64,000 bases of DNA from Hyalangium ruber (GCF_034259325.1 NZ_JAXIVS010000008.1:124001-188000), one strand, 5' to 3'. Positions 52,475 to 61,720 are shown, counted from the first letter of the stretch. Numbers and translations are program-made. Notes: a model not told the origin generated them from the letters alone.

Positions 52475-52864
52475 ATGGAGAAGCCAAGAATCATCATCGT
52501 CGATGACGACCGCGACACGCGGGAGCTGCTCTCCTTGGCGCTGGAGAGCGAGGGCTTCGAGGTCACCAGCGCGGCCAATGGGCTGCGGCTGATCTCCTCG
52601 CTGCAGTTGCGCCGCCCGCACCTCATCCTCCTGGACGTGAACATGTCCTGGATCGATGGCTTCGAGCTGTGCAAGGCGGTGAAGAAGAACGAGAGCTTCC
52701 GGGACATCCCGGTCATCTTCGTCAGCGGACGTGGGGAGCCCGAGGATCGGCGGCGGGGCATCGAGGCCGGCGCCGCGGACTACTTCGTCAAGCCGCTGGA
52801 TCTCAACCGGCTCATCGCCCGACTGCGAGAGCTGGTCCCGGCCACCGTGCCGGAGGAGCACTAA
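52475..52864 (+). CDS. Single-domain response regulator
   Basis: A 129-residue receiver domain with nothing attached: acidic pocket VDDDRDT, phosphoacceptor in LILLDVNMSW, conserved Ser/Thr position in IFVSGRG and Lys in YFVKPLD. The methionine-tryptophan after the Asp (NMSW, where M-P is usual) is slightly atypical. It interrupts the conserved xseB-ispA adjacency; stop and start are 23 and 6 bases from its neighbours, so it is co-transcribed. Output partner unknown. Confidence 0.93.
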   Translation: MEKPRIIIVDDDRDTRELLSLALESEGFEVTSAANGLRLISSLQLRRPHLILLDVNMSWIDGFELCKAVKKNESFRDIPVIFVSGRGEPEDRRRGIEAGAADYFVKPLDLNRLIARLRELVPATVPEEH

Positions 52865-52869
52865 GAGCC

Positions 52870-53763
52870 GTGAACGCCCTAGAACTGCAGTCCTTCCTGC
52901 GAGTCCAGCAGGTTCGGGTCGAGAACCTGCTGCGCAGCCGCGCCGAGCCGCTGGAGTCCTCGGGGGCGCCGGTGCGGCTGGCCGAGGCCATGCGCTACTC
53001 GCTGCTGGCCGGAGGCAAGCGGCTGCGGCCCATCCTCTGCCTGGTCTTCGCCGACACGCTGATGCCGCAGGGCTCCTCGATGCACGTGGCGGAGGATGCG
53101 GCGTGCGCGCTGGAGTTCGTCCACACCTACTCGCTCATCCATGACGACCTGCCGTCCATGGACGACGACGACCTGCGCCGGGGGCGGCCCACCAGCCACA
53201 AGGTCTTCGGGGAGGCGATGGCGATTCTCGCTGGGGACGCGCTCTTCTCGGAGGCGTTCGTGCTGCTGGCCTCTGGCACGGAGCCGGTCCGCTCGTCGCT
53301 GTGCCGCGAGCTGGCGGTGTCCTCGGGCGCCACGGGCATGGTGGGCGGACAGGTGTTGGACATCGCCGAGGATCGGCCCGCGCAGCTCGACTACCTCAAG
53401 CGCCTGCACCGGCTGAAGACGGGGGCGCTGGTGCGTGCGGCGTGCCGCATGGGCGTGATGGCCGCCGGGGGCAGCGAGGATGCGCTGGCGCGGGCGGACT
53501 CGTATGGCGATGCCATCGGCCTGGCGTTCCAGATCGCCGACGACATCCTGGACGTGACGGGCAGCGCCGAGGCCATGGGCAAGCCCGTGGGCGCGGATGC
53601 GGCGGCGGGCCGCCACACCTTCCCGGCGGTGATCGGGCTGGAGGCCTCCTGGGTGCTGGCCGAGCGCAAGGTGTCGGAGGCGCTGGCCGCGGTGGAGCCG
53701 CTGGAAGGCAAGGACGGCCCGCTGGCGGCGCTCGCGCGCTACATGGTGGAGCGCAACAGGTGA
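52870..53763 (+). CDS. ispA: Polyprenyl (farnesyl/geranylgeranyl) diphosphate synthase
   Basis: A 297-residue trans-prenyl diphosphate synthase from GTG 52870. The first Asp-rich motif is DDLPSMDDDDLRRG, the second FQIADDILD, with GGKRLRPILC and KTGALVRAACRMG as substrate-site motifs. It condenses DMAPP/GPP with IPP; chain length (C15 or C20) cannot be set with confidence, but position and length fit IspA. Overlaps dxs by GTGA, tying isoprenoid-precursor synthesis to prenyl elongation. Confidence 0.92.
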   Translation: MNALELQSFLRVQQVRVENLLRSRAEPLESSGAPVRLAEAMRYSLLAGGKRLRPILCLVFADTLMPQGSSMHVAEDAACALEFVHTYSLIHDDLPSMDDDDLRRGRPTSHKVFGEAMAILAGDALFSEAFVLLASGTEPVRSSLCRELAVSSGATGMVGGQVLDIAEDRPAQLDYLKRLHRLKTGALVRAACRMGVMAAGGSEDALARADSYGDAIGLAFQIADDILDVTGSAEAMGKPVGADAAAGRHTFPAVIGLEASWVLAERKVSEALAAVEPLEGKDGPLAALARYMVERNR

Positions 53764-55508
53764 CAGGGCTTCTCTCGGGCATTCACTCGCCCGCGGATGT
53801 GCGGGCACTGCCCGAGGCGGAGTTGCCGCGCCTGTGCGAGGAGCTCCGGGAGGAGATCGTCTCCGTCTGTGGGCGGGTGGGCGGCCACCTGGGCGCCTCG
53901 CTCGGGGTGGTGGAACTGGTGGTGGCGCTGCACCGGGTGTTCCACTCGCCGCAGGACGCGCTGGTGTTCGATGTGGGCCACCAGGCGTACGCGCACAAGC
54001 TGCTCACGGGGCGGCGCGAGCGCATGGGGACGCTGCGGCAGGCGGAGGGGGTCGCGCCCTTCCTGGATCCGCGCGAGAGTCCGCACGACGCGTTCGCCGC
54101 CGGGCATGCCTGCACGGCGGTCTCGGCTGCACTGGGGATGCTCGAGGGCTGGAGCGTGCTGGGGCGCAAGGGGCACGCGGTGGCCATCGTCGGGGACGGG
54201 GCGCTCACCGGTGGCCTCACCTTCGAGGGGCTCAACAACGCGGGGGGCGCGCACCTGCCGTTGGTGGTGGTGCTCAACGACAACCAGATGTCGATCTCCG
54301 CCAACGTGGGCGCGATTCCGGCGCTGCTGCGGACGCGGGAGGCCCGGGCCTTCTTCGAGGGGCTGGGCTTCACCTACCTGGGGCCGGTGGACGGGCACGA
54401 CCTGGGGGCGCTGCTGAGCGCGCTGCGAGAGGCGCGGGCCTCGTCGCGGCCGGTGGTGGTGCATGCGATGACGCAGAAGGGGCGGGGCTTTCCTCCGGCG
54501 GAGGCGGATCTGCAGACGCGGGGCCACGCCATGGGGCCCTACGAGTGGCGGGACGGGAAGCTCGTGCGCTCACGGGGAGGCCAGCGCACCTTCAGCGAGG
54601 CCTTCGCGACCGCGCTGGCGGATGCGCTGGCGAAGGACCCACGGGTGGTGGTGGTGACGCCCGCCATGCTGGAGGGCTCCGCGTTGGTGGAGCTGAAGAC
54701 CCGCTACCCGGACCGCGTGCATGACGTGGGCATCGCCGAGCAGCACGCCGTCACCTTCTGCGCGGGCCTGGCGCGCGCGGGTGCCCGGCCCGTGTGTGCG
54801 ATCTATTCCACGTTCCTTCAGCGCTCGTTCGATCAGGTGATCCACGACGTGTGCCTGACGGGACTGCCCGTGGTGTTCGCGGTGGACCGGGCGGGGCTGG
54901 TGGGCGCGGACGGAGCCACGCACCAGGGGGCCTATGATGTCTCCTCGCTGCGGGCGGTGCCGGGGCTGGGGTTGATGGCGCCGGTGGTGGGGGAGGACAT
55001 TCCTCCGATGCTGGCCACCGCGCTCGCGGCGCCGGGGCCCACCGTCATTCGGTTTCCCCGAGGCACCCTGCCGTCGCCGCCGCCCGAGCTGCGGTTGGAT
55101 GAGGCTTCCGTGAAGGGGGCGCGCTGGGTGTTGCGGGCGCAGGCGCCGCGCCTCACGTTGGTGACGCTGGGGCCGCTCGCGCTGGCCGCGCTGGAGGCGG
55201 CGAAGGCCGAGGCCGGCTGGAGCGTGCTGGATGCGCGCTGTGTGAGCCCGCTGGACTCGGAGGCGCTGCTGGCGGCCGCTGACAGTGGGCACGTGGTGGT
55301 GGTGGAAGAGGGCTCGACGCGAGGAGGCCTGGGGAGCGCGGTGCTGGAGCTGTACGCCGCGCACGGGCGCACGCCTCGGGTGCGGCTGATGGGGATGCCG
55401 GATGTCTTCATGCCGCACGGGGACGCGCGGGTGCAGCGCGCGGCGCTGGGGCTGGACGCGGAAGGAATGAGACGGGCGGGCAGGGAGCTGCTGGGAGAGC
55501 GCCCGTGA
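53760..55508 (+). CDS. dxs: 1-Deoxy-D-xylulose-5-phosphate synthase
   Basis: A 582-residue thiamine-diphosphate enzyme, the first step of the MEP pathway (pyruvate plus glyceraldehyde 3-phosphate). The start GTG 53760 overlaps the prenyl synthase stop. Motifs: HLGASLGVVELVVALHRVF, DVGHQAYAHKLLTGR, thiamine motif GDGALTGGLTFEGLNNAGG to NDNQMSIS, GHDLGALL, DVGIAEQHAVTFCAGLA with the catalytic Glu, and the C-terminal VVVVEEGS. Slightly shorter than the E. coli enzyme (620), mainly at the N-terminus. Many myxobacteria also use mevalonate, so this may be one of two routes. Confidence 0.95.
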   Translation: MTGLLSGIHSPADVRALPEAELPRLCEELREEIVSVCGRVGGHLGASLGVVELVVALHRVFHSPQDALVFDVGHQAYAHKLLTGRRERMGTLRQAEGVAPFLDPRESPHDAFAAGHACTAVSAALGMLEGWSVLGRKGHAVAIVGDGALTGGLTFEGLNNAGGAHLPLVVVLNDNQMSISANVGAIPALLRTREARAFFEGLGFTYLGPVDGHDLGALLSALREARASSRPVVVHAMTQKGRGFPPAEADLQTRGHAMGPYEWRDGKLVRSRGGQRTFSEAFATALADALAKDPRVVVVTPAMLEGSALVELKTRYPDRVHDVGIAEQHAVTFCAGLARAGARPVCAIYSTFLQRSFDQVIHDVCLTGLPVVFAVDRAGLVGADGATHQGAYDVSSLRAVPGLGLMAPVVGEDIPPMLATALAAPGPTVIRFPRGTLPSPPPELRLDEASVKGARWVLRAQAPRLTLVTLGPLALAALEAAKAEAGWSVLDARCVSPLDSEALLAAADSGHVVVVEEGSTRGGLGSAVLELYAAHGRTPRVRLMGMPDVFMPHGDARVQRAALGLDAEGMRRAGRELLGERP

Positions 55509-56248
55509 AGTCTCGCAAGGAGCGCATCGACGTGCTGGTGGTGGAGCGGGGGCTGGCGGAGTCGCGCGCCAAGGCCCAGGCGCTCATCCTCGCCGGGCAG
55601 GTGGTGGTGGACGACCAGCGGGTGGACAAGCCCGGGTCCCAGGTGTCCGTGGACGCGGAGCTGCGCCTCAAGGGCGAGGTGCTGCCCTACGTCTCGCGTG
55701 GAGGGTTGAAGCTCAAGGCCGCCATGGATCGCTTCGGCCTGGATGTGCGCGGCAAGGTGTGCGCGGACATTGGAGCGAGCACAGGAGGCTTCACCGACTG
55801 CCTGCTGCAAGAGGGGGCCACGCGGGTCCACGCCATCGACGTGGGCTACGGCCAACTCCACGAGAAGCTGCGGAAGGATGAGCGCGTGCGCTCGCGTGAG
55901 CGCGTCAACGCGCGTTATCTCACCGACGAAGATCTGCCCGAGAAGGTGGGAGTGGCCGTCATCGACGTGAGCTTCATCTCACTCACGCAGGTGCTGCCCG
56001 CCGTGCTGCCGTTCCTGGAGCCGGGTGGACTCCTCGTGGCCTTGGTGAAGCCTCAGTTCGAGGTAGGGCGCGAGCGCATCGGTAAGGGTGGGGTGGTGAG
56101 GGATGTCGCCGCCCGACAAGAAGCCATCGACACCGTGACAGCGTTCGCACGCGAGCAGGGGCTTACCGTGCGCGGGGTGATGGACTCTCCCGTACCAGGG
56201 CCTGCCGGCAATGTGGAAGCGCTCCTTGTCGCTGACAAGCCGCGCTGA
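55505..56248 (+). CDS. tlyA: TlyA-family rRNA 2'-O-methyltransferase
   Basis: A 247-residue protein starting at GTG 55505 (overlap GTGA with dxs). An S4 RNA-binding domain at about 4-62 (RIDVLVVERGLAESRAKAQALILAGQVVVDD) precedes an FtsJ-like methyltransferase: SAM motif VCADIGASTGGFTDCLLQ, VAVIDVSFISLTQVLPAVL, and LVALVKPQFEVGRE. TlyA methylates 2'-O of cytidines in 16S and 23S rRNA, and the family is also annotated as haemolysin A. Conserved partner of dxs and ispA in many bacteria. Confidence 0.93.
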   Translation: MKSRKERIDVLVVERGLAESRAKAQALILAGQVVVDDQRVDKPGSQVSVDAELRLKGEVLPYVSRGGLKLKAAMDRFGLDVRGKVCADIGASTGGFTDCLLQEGATRVHAIDVGYGQLHEKLRKDERVRSRERVNARYLTDEDLPEKVGVAVIDVSFISLTQVLPAVLPFLEPGGLLVALVKPQFEVGRERIGKGGVVRDVAARQEAIDTVTAFAREQGLTVRGVMDSPVPGPAGNVEALLVADKPR

Positions 56249-56258
56249 GAAGGGCCTC

Positions 56259-57065
56259 ATGACGGATCTCTTCACGCCTGAAACACTCCCTGTACTCGCT
56301 GCTCGTATCGAGCGCGCCCAGGCCGCGCAGAACGCCGCGTGCGCTCGCGTCGCCTCCCATGGCGTCGTACCCCTGAGCATCGCTGGGGGGCAGGTCATCT
56401 TCGCGGGGGCCGGCTCACCCTTGACGCAAGCGGTGGCGCTCGCGCTCGGGCAGAAGATGACCACCGCTGAGTTCGACCAGGTCGAGGCGCTGCTCGGTCG
56501 CGAACCAGGGCCCATGCAGATCGAGACGTGCCCCTACACGGACGCCACTCTGCTCGCGCTCCTCGCAGAGCGCGGCTACCGGATTTCCGAGTTCCAGCAG
56601 GTGCTCGTGCGCGCGATCGAGACCTCTGAGGCTCCTCCGTCCGGGGTGGACATTCGCCCCATCCGCGCTGGCGAGGAGGAGCGTTGGGCCCAGGTGATCT
56701 TCGAGGCGTTCACGGACGGCGCGCCTTTGGACCCCGCGCTCGTCTCGCTCATGCTCCCGGCTACCCGAGCCGAAGGCACGACGTGCTTCATGGCACTCGT
56801 CGACGGGGTTCCAGCTGGAGGCGGCGCCGTGGCCGTGCATGACGGCATCGCCACCCTGGCCGGAGCAGGCATCAAGGTCCCGTTCCGGCGGCGAGGGCTC
56901 CAGACGGCGCTCGTGCGTGCGCGCCTGGCGTTCGCGGCCCAGGCCGGCTGCGCGATGGCTTCGAGCAGCACGCACCCCGGCACGACATCCCAGCGCAACC
57001 TGGAGCGCATGGGGTTCCGGATCGCGTATCCGAAGGTGGTGCTCGTCCGCTCCAAGGAGGGCTGA
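56259..57065 (+). CDS. GNAT-family N-acetyltransferase
   Basis: A 268-residue protein from the ATG at 56259 (GAGAAGGG upstream). The N-terminal half (residues 1-125) is a divergent, probably degenerate GNAT-like or accessory domain (IAGGQVIFAGAGSPLTQAVALALG). The C-terminal half (about 130-265) has the acetyl-CoA motif IKVPFRRRGLQTALVRARL preceded by TCFMALVDGVPAGGGAVAV and followed by GTTSQRNLERMGFRIAY. Substrate unknown. It follows tlyA after 10 bases and could be its co-transcribed last gene. Confidence 0.85.
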   Translation: MTDLFTPETLPVLAARIERAQAAQNAACARVASHGVVPLSIAGGQVIFAGAGSPLTQAVALALGQKMTTAEFDQVEALLGREPGPMQIETCPYTDATLLALLAERGYRISEFQQVLVRAIETSEAPPSGVDIRPIRAGEEERWAQVIFEAFTDGAPLDPALVSLMLPATRAEGTTCFMALVDGVPAGGGAVAVHDGIATLAGAGIKVPFRRRGLQTALVRARLAFAAQAGCAMASSSTHPGTTSQRNLERMGFRIAYPKVVLVRSKEG

Positions 57066-57183
57066 GCCACCCTGTCGAGCGAGCGGCCGGACAGCGTGCT
57101 TCGGTCAACGTTCGCTTCCGGAACACTTGCCCTTGCCAACTCGCACGCCGATGTTCTCTCGGTTCCGCTCGCAGGGGAGAGAC

Positions 57184-58383
57184 ATGCGCGTGATTCTTGT
57201 GGTTGCCGCCGCTGTGACGCTGGTCGCCTTTGGAGAGGCCCGCGGAGAGCCTGTCGAGACCCGGTCTCCCAACGGCCGTGACCAGAAGCCCGCCTTCTCC
57301 GGGCAGACCCGCGCGCCGAAGCCAGAGAAGGCGAGCCAGGTCCAGACCGAGAAGGTGGCCTCGGGGCTCGACCACCCCTGGGCGCTGGAGTTCCTCCCCG
57401 ACGGGCGCATGCTGGTGACCGAGAAGAAGGGGCAATTGCGCATCGTCGATGCCAAGGGCCAGCTCTCCAAGCCCGTGAGCGGCCTGCCCAAGGTCGTCGA
57501 TGACGGGCAGGGTGGGTTGCTCGATGTCGCTCTCGACCCGAACCACTCCAGCAACGGGCTCATCTATTGGAGCTACTCCGAGCCTCGGAAGGGCGGAAAC
57601 GGCACGGCGGTCGCGCGCGGACGTCTCGTTACCCAGGGCCAGCCGCGCGTCGAGAAGGTTCAGGTCATCTTCCGCCAGCAGCCGACCTTCGAGTCCGACA
57701 AGCACTTCGGCTCGCGGCTGGTCTTCACTCCGGACGGCATGCTCTTCATCGTCCTGGGGGAGCGCTCGCTGCCGGAGTCCCGGGTCAAGTCGCAGGATCT
57801 CGGCACTCACTTCGGCAAGGTCATCCGCATCAACCCGGACGGCTCGGTGCCGAAGGACAACCCCTTCGTGGGACGCGCGGGGGCTCAGCCCGAGATCTGG
57901 TCGTATGGCCACCGCAACATCCAATCCGCCGCGCTCGATTCGCAGGGGCGGTTGTGGACGGTGGAGCATGGCCCGAAGGGTGGTGACGAGCTGAACCGTC
58001 CCCAGCCCGGCAAGAACTACGGCTGGCCGGTCATCACCTACGGCATCGACTACTCCGGCAAGCCGATCGGCCAGGGGATCACCGCGCAGGAGGGAATGGA
58101 GCAGCCCCTCTACTACTGGGATCCGGTGATCGGGCCTTCGGGGATGGCGTTCTACTCGGGAGACCGGTTCCCCGAGTGGCGGGGGAACATGCTGCTGGGC
58201 GGGTTGGTCAGCGAGGGAATCGTGCGCCTGGTGCTGGACGGCGATCGGGTCGCCAGCGAGGAGTGGATTCCCCTCGATGCGCGTATCCGGGACGTGAAGG
58301 TCGGCCCGGATGGGGCGGTCTATGCCATCACCGACGAGGGGGATGGACGCATCCTGCGCGTCCTCCCCGCCCAGGGGAAGTAG
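57184..58383 (+). CDS. PQQ-dependent aldose/sorbosone dehydrogenase
   Basis: A 399-residue exported enzyme from the ATG at 57184 (GGGGAG upstream). Signal peptide MRVILVVAAAVTLVAFGEARG, then a six-bladed beta-propeller of the soluble glucose/aldose dehydrogenase (YliI/GdhB) family. Active-site motifs: HFGSRLVF with the catalytic His, YGHRNIQ (PQQ binding) and EHGPKGGDELN. PSGMAFYSGDRFP completes the family pattern. Periplasmic oxidation of sugars or aldehydes, passing electrons to a cytochrome. It is convergent, 15 bases apart, with a di-haem cytochrome gene. No pqq biosynthesis genes are seen here. Confidence 0.92.
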   Translation: MRVILVVAAAVTLVAFGEARGEPVETRSPNGRDQKPAFSGQTRAPKPEKASQVQTEKVASGLDHPWALEFLPDGRMLVTEKKGQLRIVDAKGQLSKPVSGLPKVVDDGQGGLLDVALDPNHSSNGLIYWSYSEPRKGGNGTAVARGRLVTQGQPRVEKVQVIFRQQPTFESDKHFGSRLVFTPDGMLFIVLGERSLPESRVKSQDLGTHFGKVIRINPDGSVPKDNPFVGRAGAQPEIWSYGHRNIQSAALDSQGRLWTVEHGPKGGDELNRPQPGKNYGWPVITYGIDYSGKPIGQGITAQEGMEQPLYYWDPVIGPSGMAFYSGDRFPEWRGNMLLGGLVSEGIVRLVLDGDRVASEEWIPLDARIRDVKVGPDGAVYAITDEGDGRILRVLPAQGK

Positions 58384-58398
58384 AGGGACACCGGTCCT

Positions 58399-61134
58399 CT
58401 ACTCCCGCTCGTCTCGATCGAAGCGGCCATCCGAGTCCTGGTCCACGCCGATGCGCCACTGGGTGCCCTGGGGCACGACGGTCCAGGTGAGCTCGTTGCC
58501 TGGGCCGGCTCGCATCCGCAGTTGCGCGGCACTCACCCGCTCCCAGGCCCGGTCGGACTGGAACTCCCCCTGGCCCGCGTAGGTGTAGCCGCGCTCGAGT
58601 CCTCCCTGCCGGCCCTTCACCACCAGCCCCACCTTGCCGCTGTCGGCCAGCGCGAGGAAGGTGTTCAGCAGGGCGCTCTCTGCCGGGGAAGGATAGGCCG
58701 AGTTCAGCGTCACCTGCCGGCCCACGGCCGCGTGCGTGTCCTTGCTGTCGGGGCCCGGCGGCTCGAACAGGTTGGTCTCGGAGCCGCGCGGCAGATCCGA
58801 GCCGGAGAAGGCCAGCAGGAACGCCACCAAGTCGGCCACCTCCTGATCGTTCCCAGGGAAGAAGTTGGGAGTCCCCGCGATGAACCGCGCGATGGAGTCC
58901 ATGGCGCCGTGGTGGGCAAAGCCAAACCCCGCGAGGCTCTCCGACTGCGTCAGCTCCATGCCCACCTTCTCATAGAGGTTGCGCAGCTGCGGGATCTTGA
59001 AGACCACGTTGGTGTTGGAGTCCGTGGAGGCCAGGCGCAGGTGGCTCTCGCCGTCGGAACCCTTGGGGAAGGGGACGAATCGATCGTGCTTCCAGGTCAT
59101 GTTCGTGCCCAGGCCGGTGGGCAGCGTGTGGCAGGTAGTGCAGGCGAAATTGGGAAGCGTGGGGACACTCATCAGGCGCGGATTGCGGAAGAGGGCAAGA
59201 CCGTTGACGGCGTTGCCGTTGGGCAGCGGCTGTCCGGCGGGCGCGAAGCGGCCGGTGGTGAAGTGCCCCGGCAGCGGCAGGTGGGTGGGCAGTGAGTTGT
59301 CGAGGTTGCGGAACGGGTTGGGCGGGAAGGTGAGCGTGGCCAGGAAGTCCTCGAACTGCCGCATCTCCTCGGAGGAGAGCTGCGCGTTTTTGCCCTGGAG
59401 CTTCACAAAGGCGGGGTTGAACTCCTCCAGCCTCTTGCGGTCCCCACGCCAGTGCAGCGGCTCCTTGCCGATGATGTCCTGCAGCGTCTGCGTCGTCATC
59501 GGCCCCTTCATCGGGTGGGCCCGCTCGAAGCCGGGGACGTCTATCGGAAATGAGAAGCCCAGCTCCGTGTTCTGCCCATCGAACGAGAACATCCCTCCGC
59601 TCGGGTCTCCCAGATCCCACGCCAGCCGGTCCATGCGCCCGTCCACATGGCACGAGGCGCACGCGACGTGGCCCAGGCCCGAGGTCTCATGCGTGCCGTA
59701 CAGGTGCTTGCGCCCCACCTTGATGGGGGAGGGCGTCGGGTCGAAGAAGGGCACTCGGACCTTCTCCTGGTAGTCATTCAGGCCCACCACCGAGACGCTG
59801 GCAGCGAAGCGGTTGAGCACGTAGAGCCGGCCGCGCGCCTCATCCACCGCCAGGCCCGTGGGCCCCTCGTCGACCTCCACGCGCGCCACGCGCTGGCCGG
59901 AGCGATTCACCACCACCACGTTGTTGGAGCCCATGCCCGCCACGAACCCGCGGGTGCCTGCCGCGTTCCAGGCGACGGCGCGCGGGTCGCCGATGGACTT
60001 CTCCCGCTCGGACTGCGCCACCGTGGGCGTGCTGTAGTCCAGGTGAGGGTTCAGGTCCCAGCGGCCCACGAGAGCAGGCGCGGCCGGATGCACCGCGGCC
60101 AGCCGCACCCGCAGGAAGCGGCCGTTGACGTTCGGCTCGAAGCGCACCTCGTTGGTGGCATCCGTGCCGACCACGGTGACCACGCCGCTGGGGTGAACCG
60201 CCAGCGCCATGTTCAGGTTCATCAGCCCCCGGGCATAGGAGACCGACAGCGTGGCTGCGTCGATGATGGCCAGGTCCCGATCCGGCAGGTCCCAGCCCAC
60301 CGGGCGTCCAGAGGCATCGGCTTTGGAGCCGCTGACGAGCTTCGTCCAATCACCGGCGTTGTCATCCATCCACCGGCCCTTGGCGTTCTTCTTCACGATG
60401 AGCGCCACGGGAGGAGGCGCCGGCAGTGTCGGATTGATGGACGGGCTGAACACCGAGCCCGAGTTGGGCGGAGGATTGACGCCGTCATAGGGACCGAGGG
60501 GGTCGCTCACGGCGTTGGGCGGGAAGCGGTTGGGCAGCAGGTTGCCACCCCCGAGCACCGTGCTGCCGTTGCCCGACTCGAAGATGGCCGCATACACCTT
60601 GCTGCCATCCGGGCTCACCGCCAGGGCGCGTGGGTCTTCTCCCAGCAGCTTCAAGCGCTTGAGCACGACCTGCGGCTGGGCAGGGTTCACCACCATGACG
60701 GTGTTGACCTGGGAGCAGGTGATGAAGGCCCGCTGCGGCGAGCCCGCGAAGACGACATCCGCGGGCTCGTCGTCGGTGTGTACGGTGGCCACCACGTTGA
60801 GCGTGGTGAGATCCACGATGCTCACGCTGTCGGAGATGTGGTTGACGACCCAGGCCTCCGTGTTGGAGCGGGCACGCACCGACACGGGATCGAGCCCCAC
60901 CGGGATGGTGGCCACCAGCCTCGGCGCCGGGCCAGAGGCCGTCAAATCAAACACCAGCAACCGATTGTCCGCCGTGTTCACGGCCAGCAGCCGGGTGCCG
61001 TCCGGCGTCATGTCCAGCGGGTGAACGTGCGGGTTCTCCCAGTTCACGAATGAGGCTGCGGCGAGGTTGTGAACGGGAAGGAACCAGGTAGCGAGCAGCG
61101 CCCAATACACCAAGACTCGATGGGTGAAGATCAT
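58399..61134 (-). CDS. Beta-propeller protein with C-terminal di-haem cytochrome c domain
   Basis: A 911-residue exported protein from the ATG at 61134; a TTG at 61152 would add six residues. The signal peptide ends near HNLAAAS. Residues about 30-490 are YVTN-like propeller repeats (DMTPDGTRLLAVNTADNRLLVFDL, EPADVVFAGSPQRAFITC, ALAVSPDGSKVYAAIFESGN). Two CXXCH haem sites follow: CASCH (492-496) and CTTCH (665-669), in a MauG/cytochrome-c-peroxidase-like arrangement. The C-terminus is a small beta domain. Probable periplasmic electron carrier or peroxidase; the neighbouring PQQ enzyme suggests it could accept electrons (inference). Two haems, so not tri-haem MauG-like. Confidence 0.9.
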   Translation of the reverse strand: MIFTHRVLVYWALLATWFLPVHNLAAASFVNWENPHVHPLDMTPDGTRLLAVNTADNRLLVFDLTASGPAPRLVATIPVGLDPVSVRARSNTEAWVVNHISDSVSIVDLTTLNVVATVHTDDEPADVVFAGSPQRAFITCSQVNTVMVVNPAQPQVVLKRLKLLGEDPRALAVSPDGSKVYAAIFESGNGSTVLGGGNLLPNRFPPNAVSDPLGPYDGVNPPPNSGSVFSPSINPTLPAPPPVALIVKKNAKGRWMDDNAGDWTKLVSGSKADASGRPVGWDLPDRDLAIIDAATLSVSYARGLMNLNMALAVHPSGVVTVVGTDATNEVRFEPNVNGRFLRVRLAAVHPAAPALVGRWDLNPHLDYSTPTVAQSEREKSIGDPRAVAWNAAGTRGFVAGMGSNNVVVVNRSGQRVARVEVDEGPTGLAVDEARGRLYVLNRFAASVSVVGLNDYQEKVRVPFFDPTPSPIKVGRKHLYGTHETSGLGHVACASCHVDGRMDRLAWDLGDPSGGMFSFDGQNTELGFSFPIDVPGFERAHPMKGPMTTQTLQDIIGKEPLHWRGDRKRLEEFNPAFVKLQGKNAQLSSEEMRQFEDFLATLTFPPNPFRNLDNSLPTHLPLPGHFTTGRFAPAGQPLPNGNAVNGLALFRNPRLMSVPTLPNFACTTCHTLPTGLGTNMTWKHDRFVPFPKGSDGESHLRLASTDSNTNVVFKIPQLRNLYEKVGMELTQSESLAGFGFAHHGAMDSIARFIAGTPNFFPGNDQEVADLVAFLLAFSGSDLPRGSETNLFEPPGPDSKDTHAAVGRQVTLNSAYPSPAESALLNTFLALADSGKVGLVVKGRQGGLERGYTYAGQGEFQSDRAWERVSAAQLRMRAGPGNELTWTVVPQGTQWRIGVDQDSDGRFDRDERE

Positions 61135-61231
61135 GAGGTGTCCCCCGGGCAAGCAATGAACTCACGTCACCCCGCGCTGCCTTGTGGCAGCCGGGTAAGA
61201 GAGAGATTGCGCCTGGGGACACGCCGGGGCT

Positions 61232-61268
61232 GTGAAGCCCCTCACATGGGAACGGTGAGAGGCTTCAC
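61232..61268. promoter_or_regulatory. Long inverted repeat upstream of the cytochrome gene
   Basis: GTGAAGCCCCTCAC (61232-61245) and GTGAGAGGCTTCAC (61255-61268) pair over 13 of 14 bases around a 9-base spacer, about 100 bases before the cytochrome start and just after the DoxX stop. No T-run, so either an operator or an mRNA structure. Confidence 0.45.
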
Positions 61269-61288
61269 TCGGGACCGCGAGAACTCCG

Positions 61289-61720
61289 CTACGTCGCCGA
61301 GGCCGTGCCCGGCTTGCGGCGGAGGAGCGCGTCGAGGCTCCACGGGCCCGGACCCGCCGCGGAGATGTAGAGCCAGAGGAAGCAGTAGAAGACGGCGGGC
61401 GCGCCACCATTGAGCACCGGCCAGAAGCCCTGACCCGCGTGCCCCATGAAATAGGCCACCGCCATCTCACCCGACACCAGGAAGGCCACGGGGCGGGTGA
61501 ACAAGCCCACGAGCAGGAGGGTTCCTCCCACGAACTCCATGGCCCCCGCGAAACCTGCCAGCGACGCGAGCGGAGCGGTACCGCCGCCCGGCATCACGGC
61601 CCCGGGAAACGCGAAGAGCTTCGTCGTACCGTATTGGAGGAAGAGGAACCCCGCGATGATGCGGAGGATGCTCAGCACATACGGGGTCCACGAACTCCAG
61701 CGCTCGGTCAGACGGGACAT
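61289..61720 (-). CDS. DoxX-family membrane protein
   Basis: A 143-residue protein with four hydrophobic helices and the DoxX layout: LSILRIIAGFLFLQYGTTKLFAFPG at the start, FAGAMEFVGGTLLLVGLFTRPVAFLVSGEMAVAYFMGHA in the middle. DoxX-type proteins are linked to quinone or thiol redox processes at the inner membrane. Neighbouring redox genes (PQQ enzyme and di-haem cytochrome) fit that. Flanked by gaps of about 150 bases on both sides, so it may have its own promoter. Confidence 0.9.
   Translation of the reverse strand: MSRLTERWSSWTPYVLSILRIIAGFLFLQYGTTKLFAFPGAVMPGGGTAPLASLAGFAGAMEFVGGTLLLVGLFTRPVAFLVSGEMAVAYFMGHAGQGFWPVLNGGAPAVFYCFLWLYISAAGPGPWSLDALLRRKPGTASAT

Noticed and set aside
50135-52861. 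A 908-residue open frame antisense to xseA, xseB and the receiver gene
   Set aside because: Low-complexity His/Arg-rich translation; the sense strand carries clear family motifs throughout.
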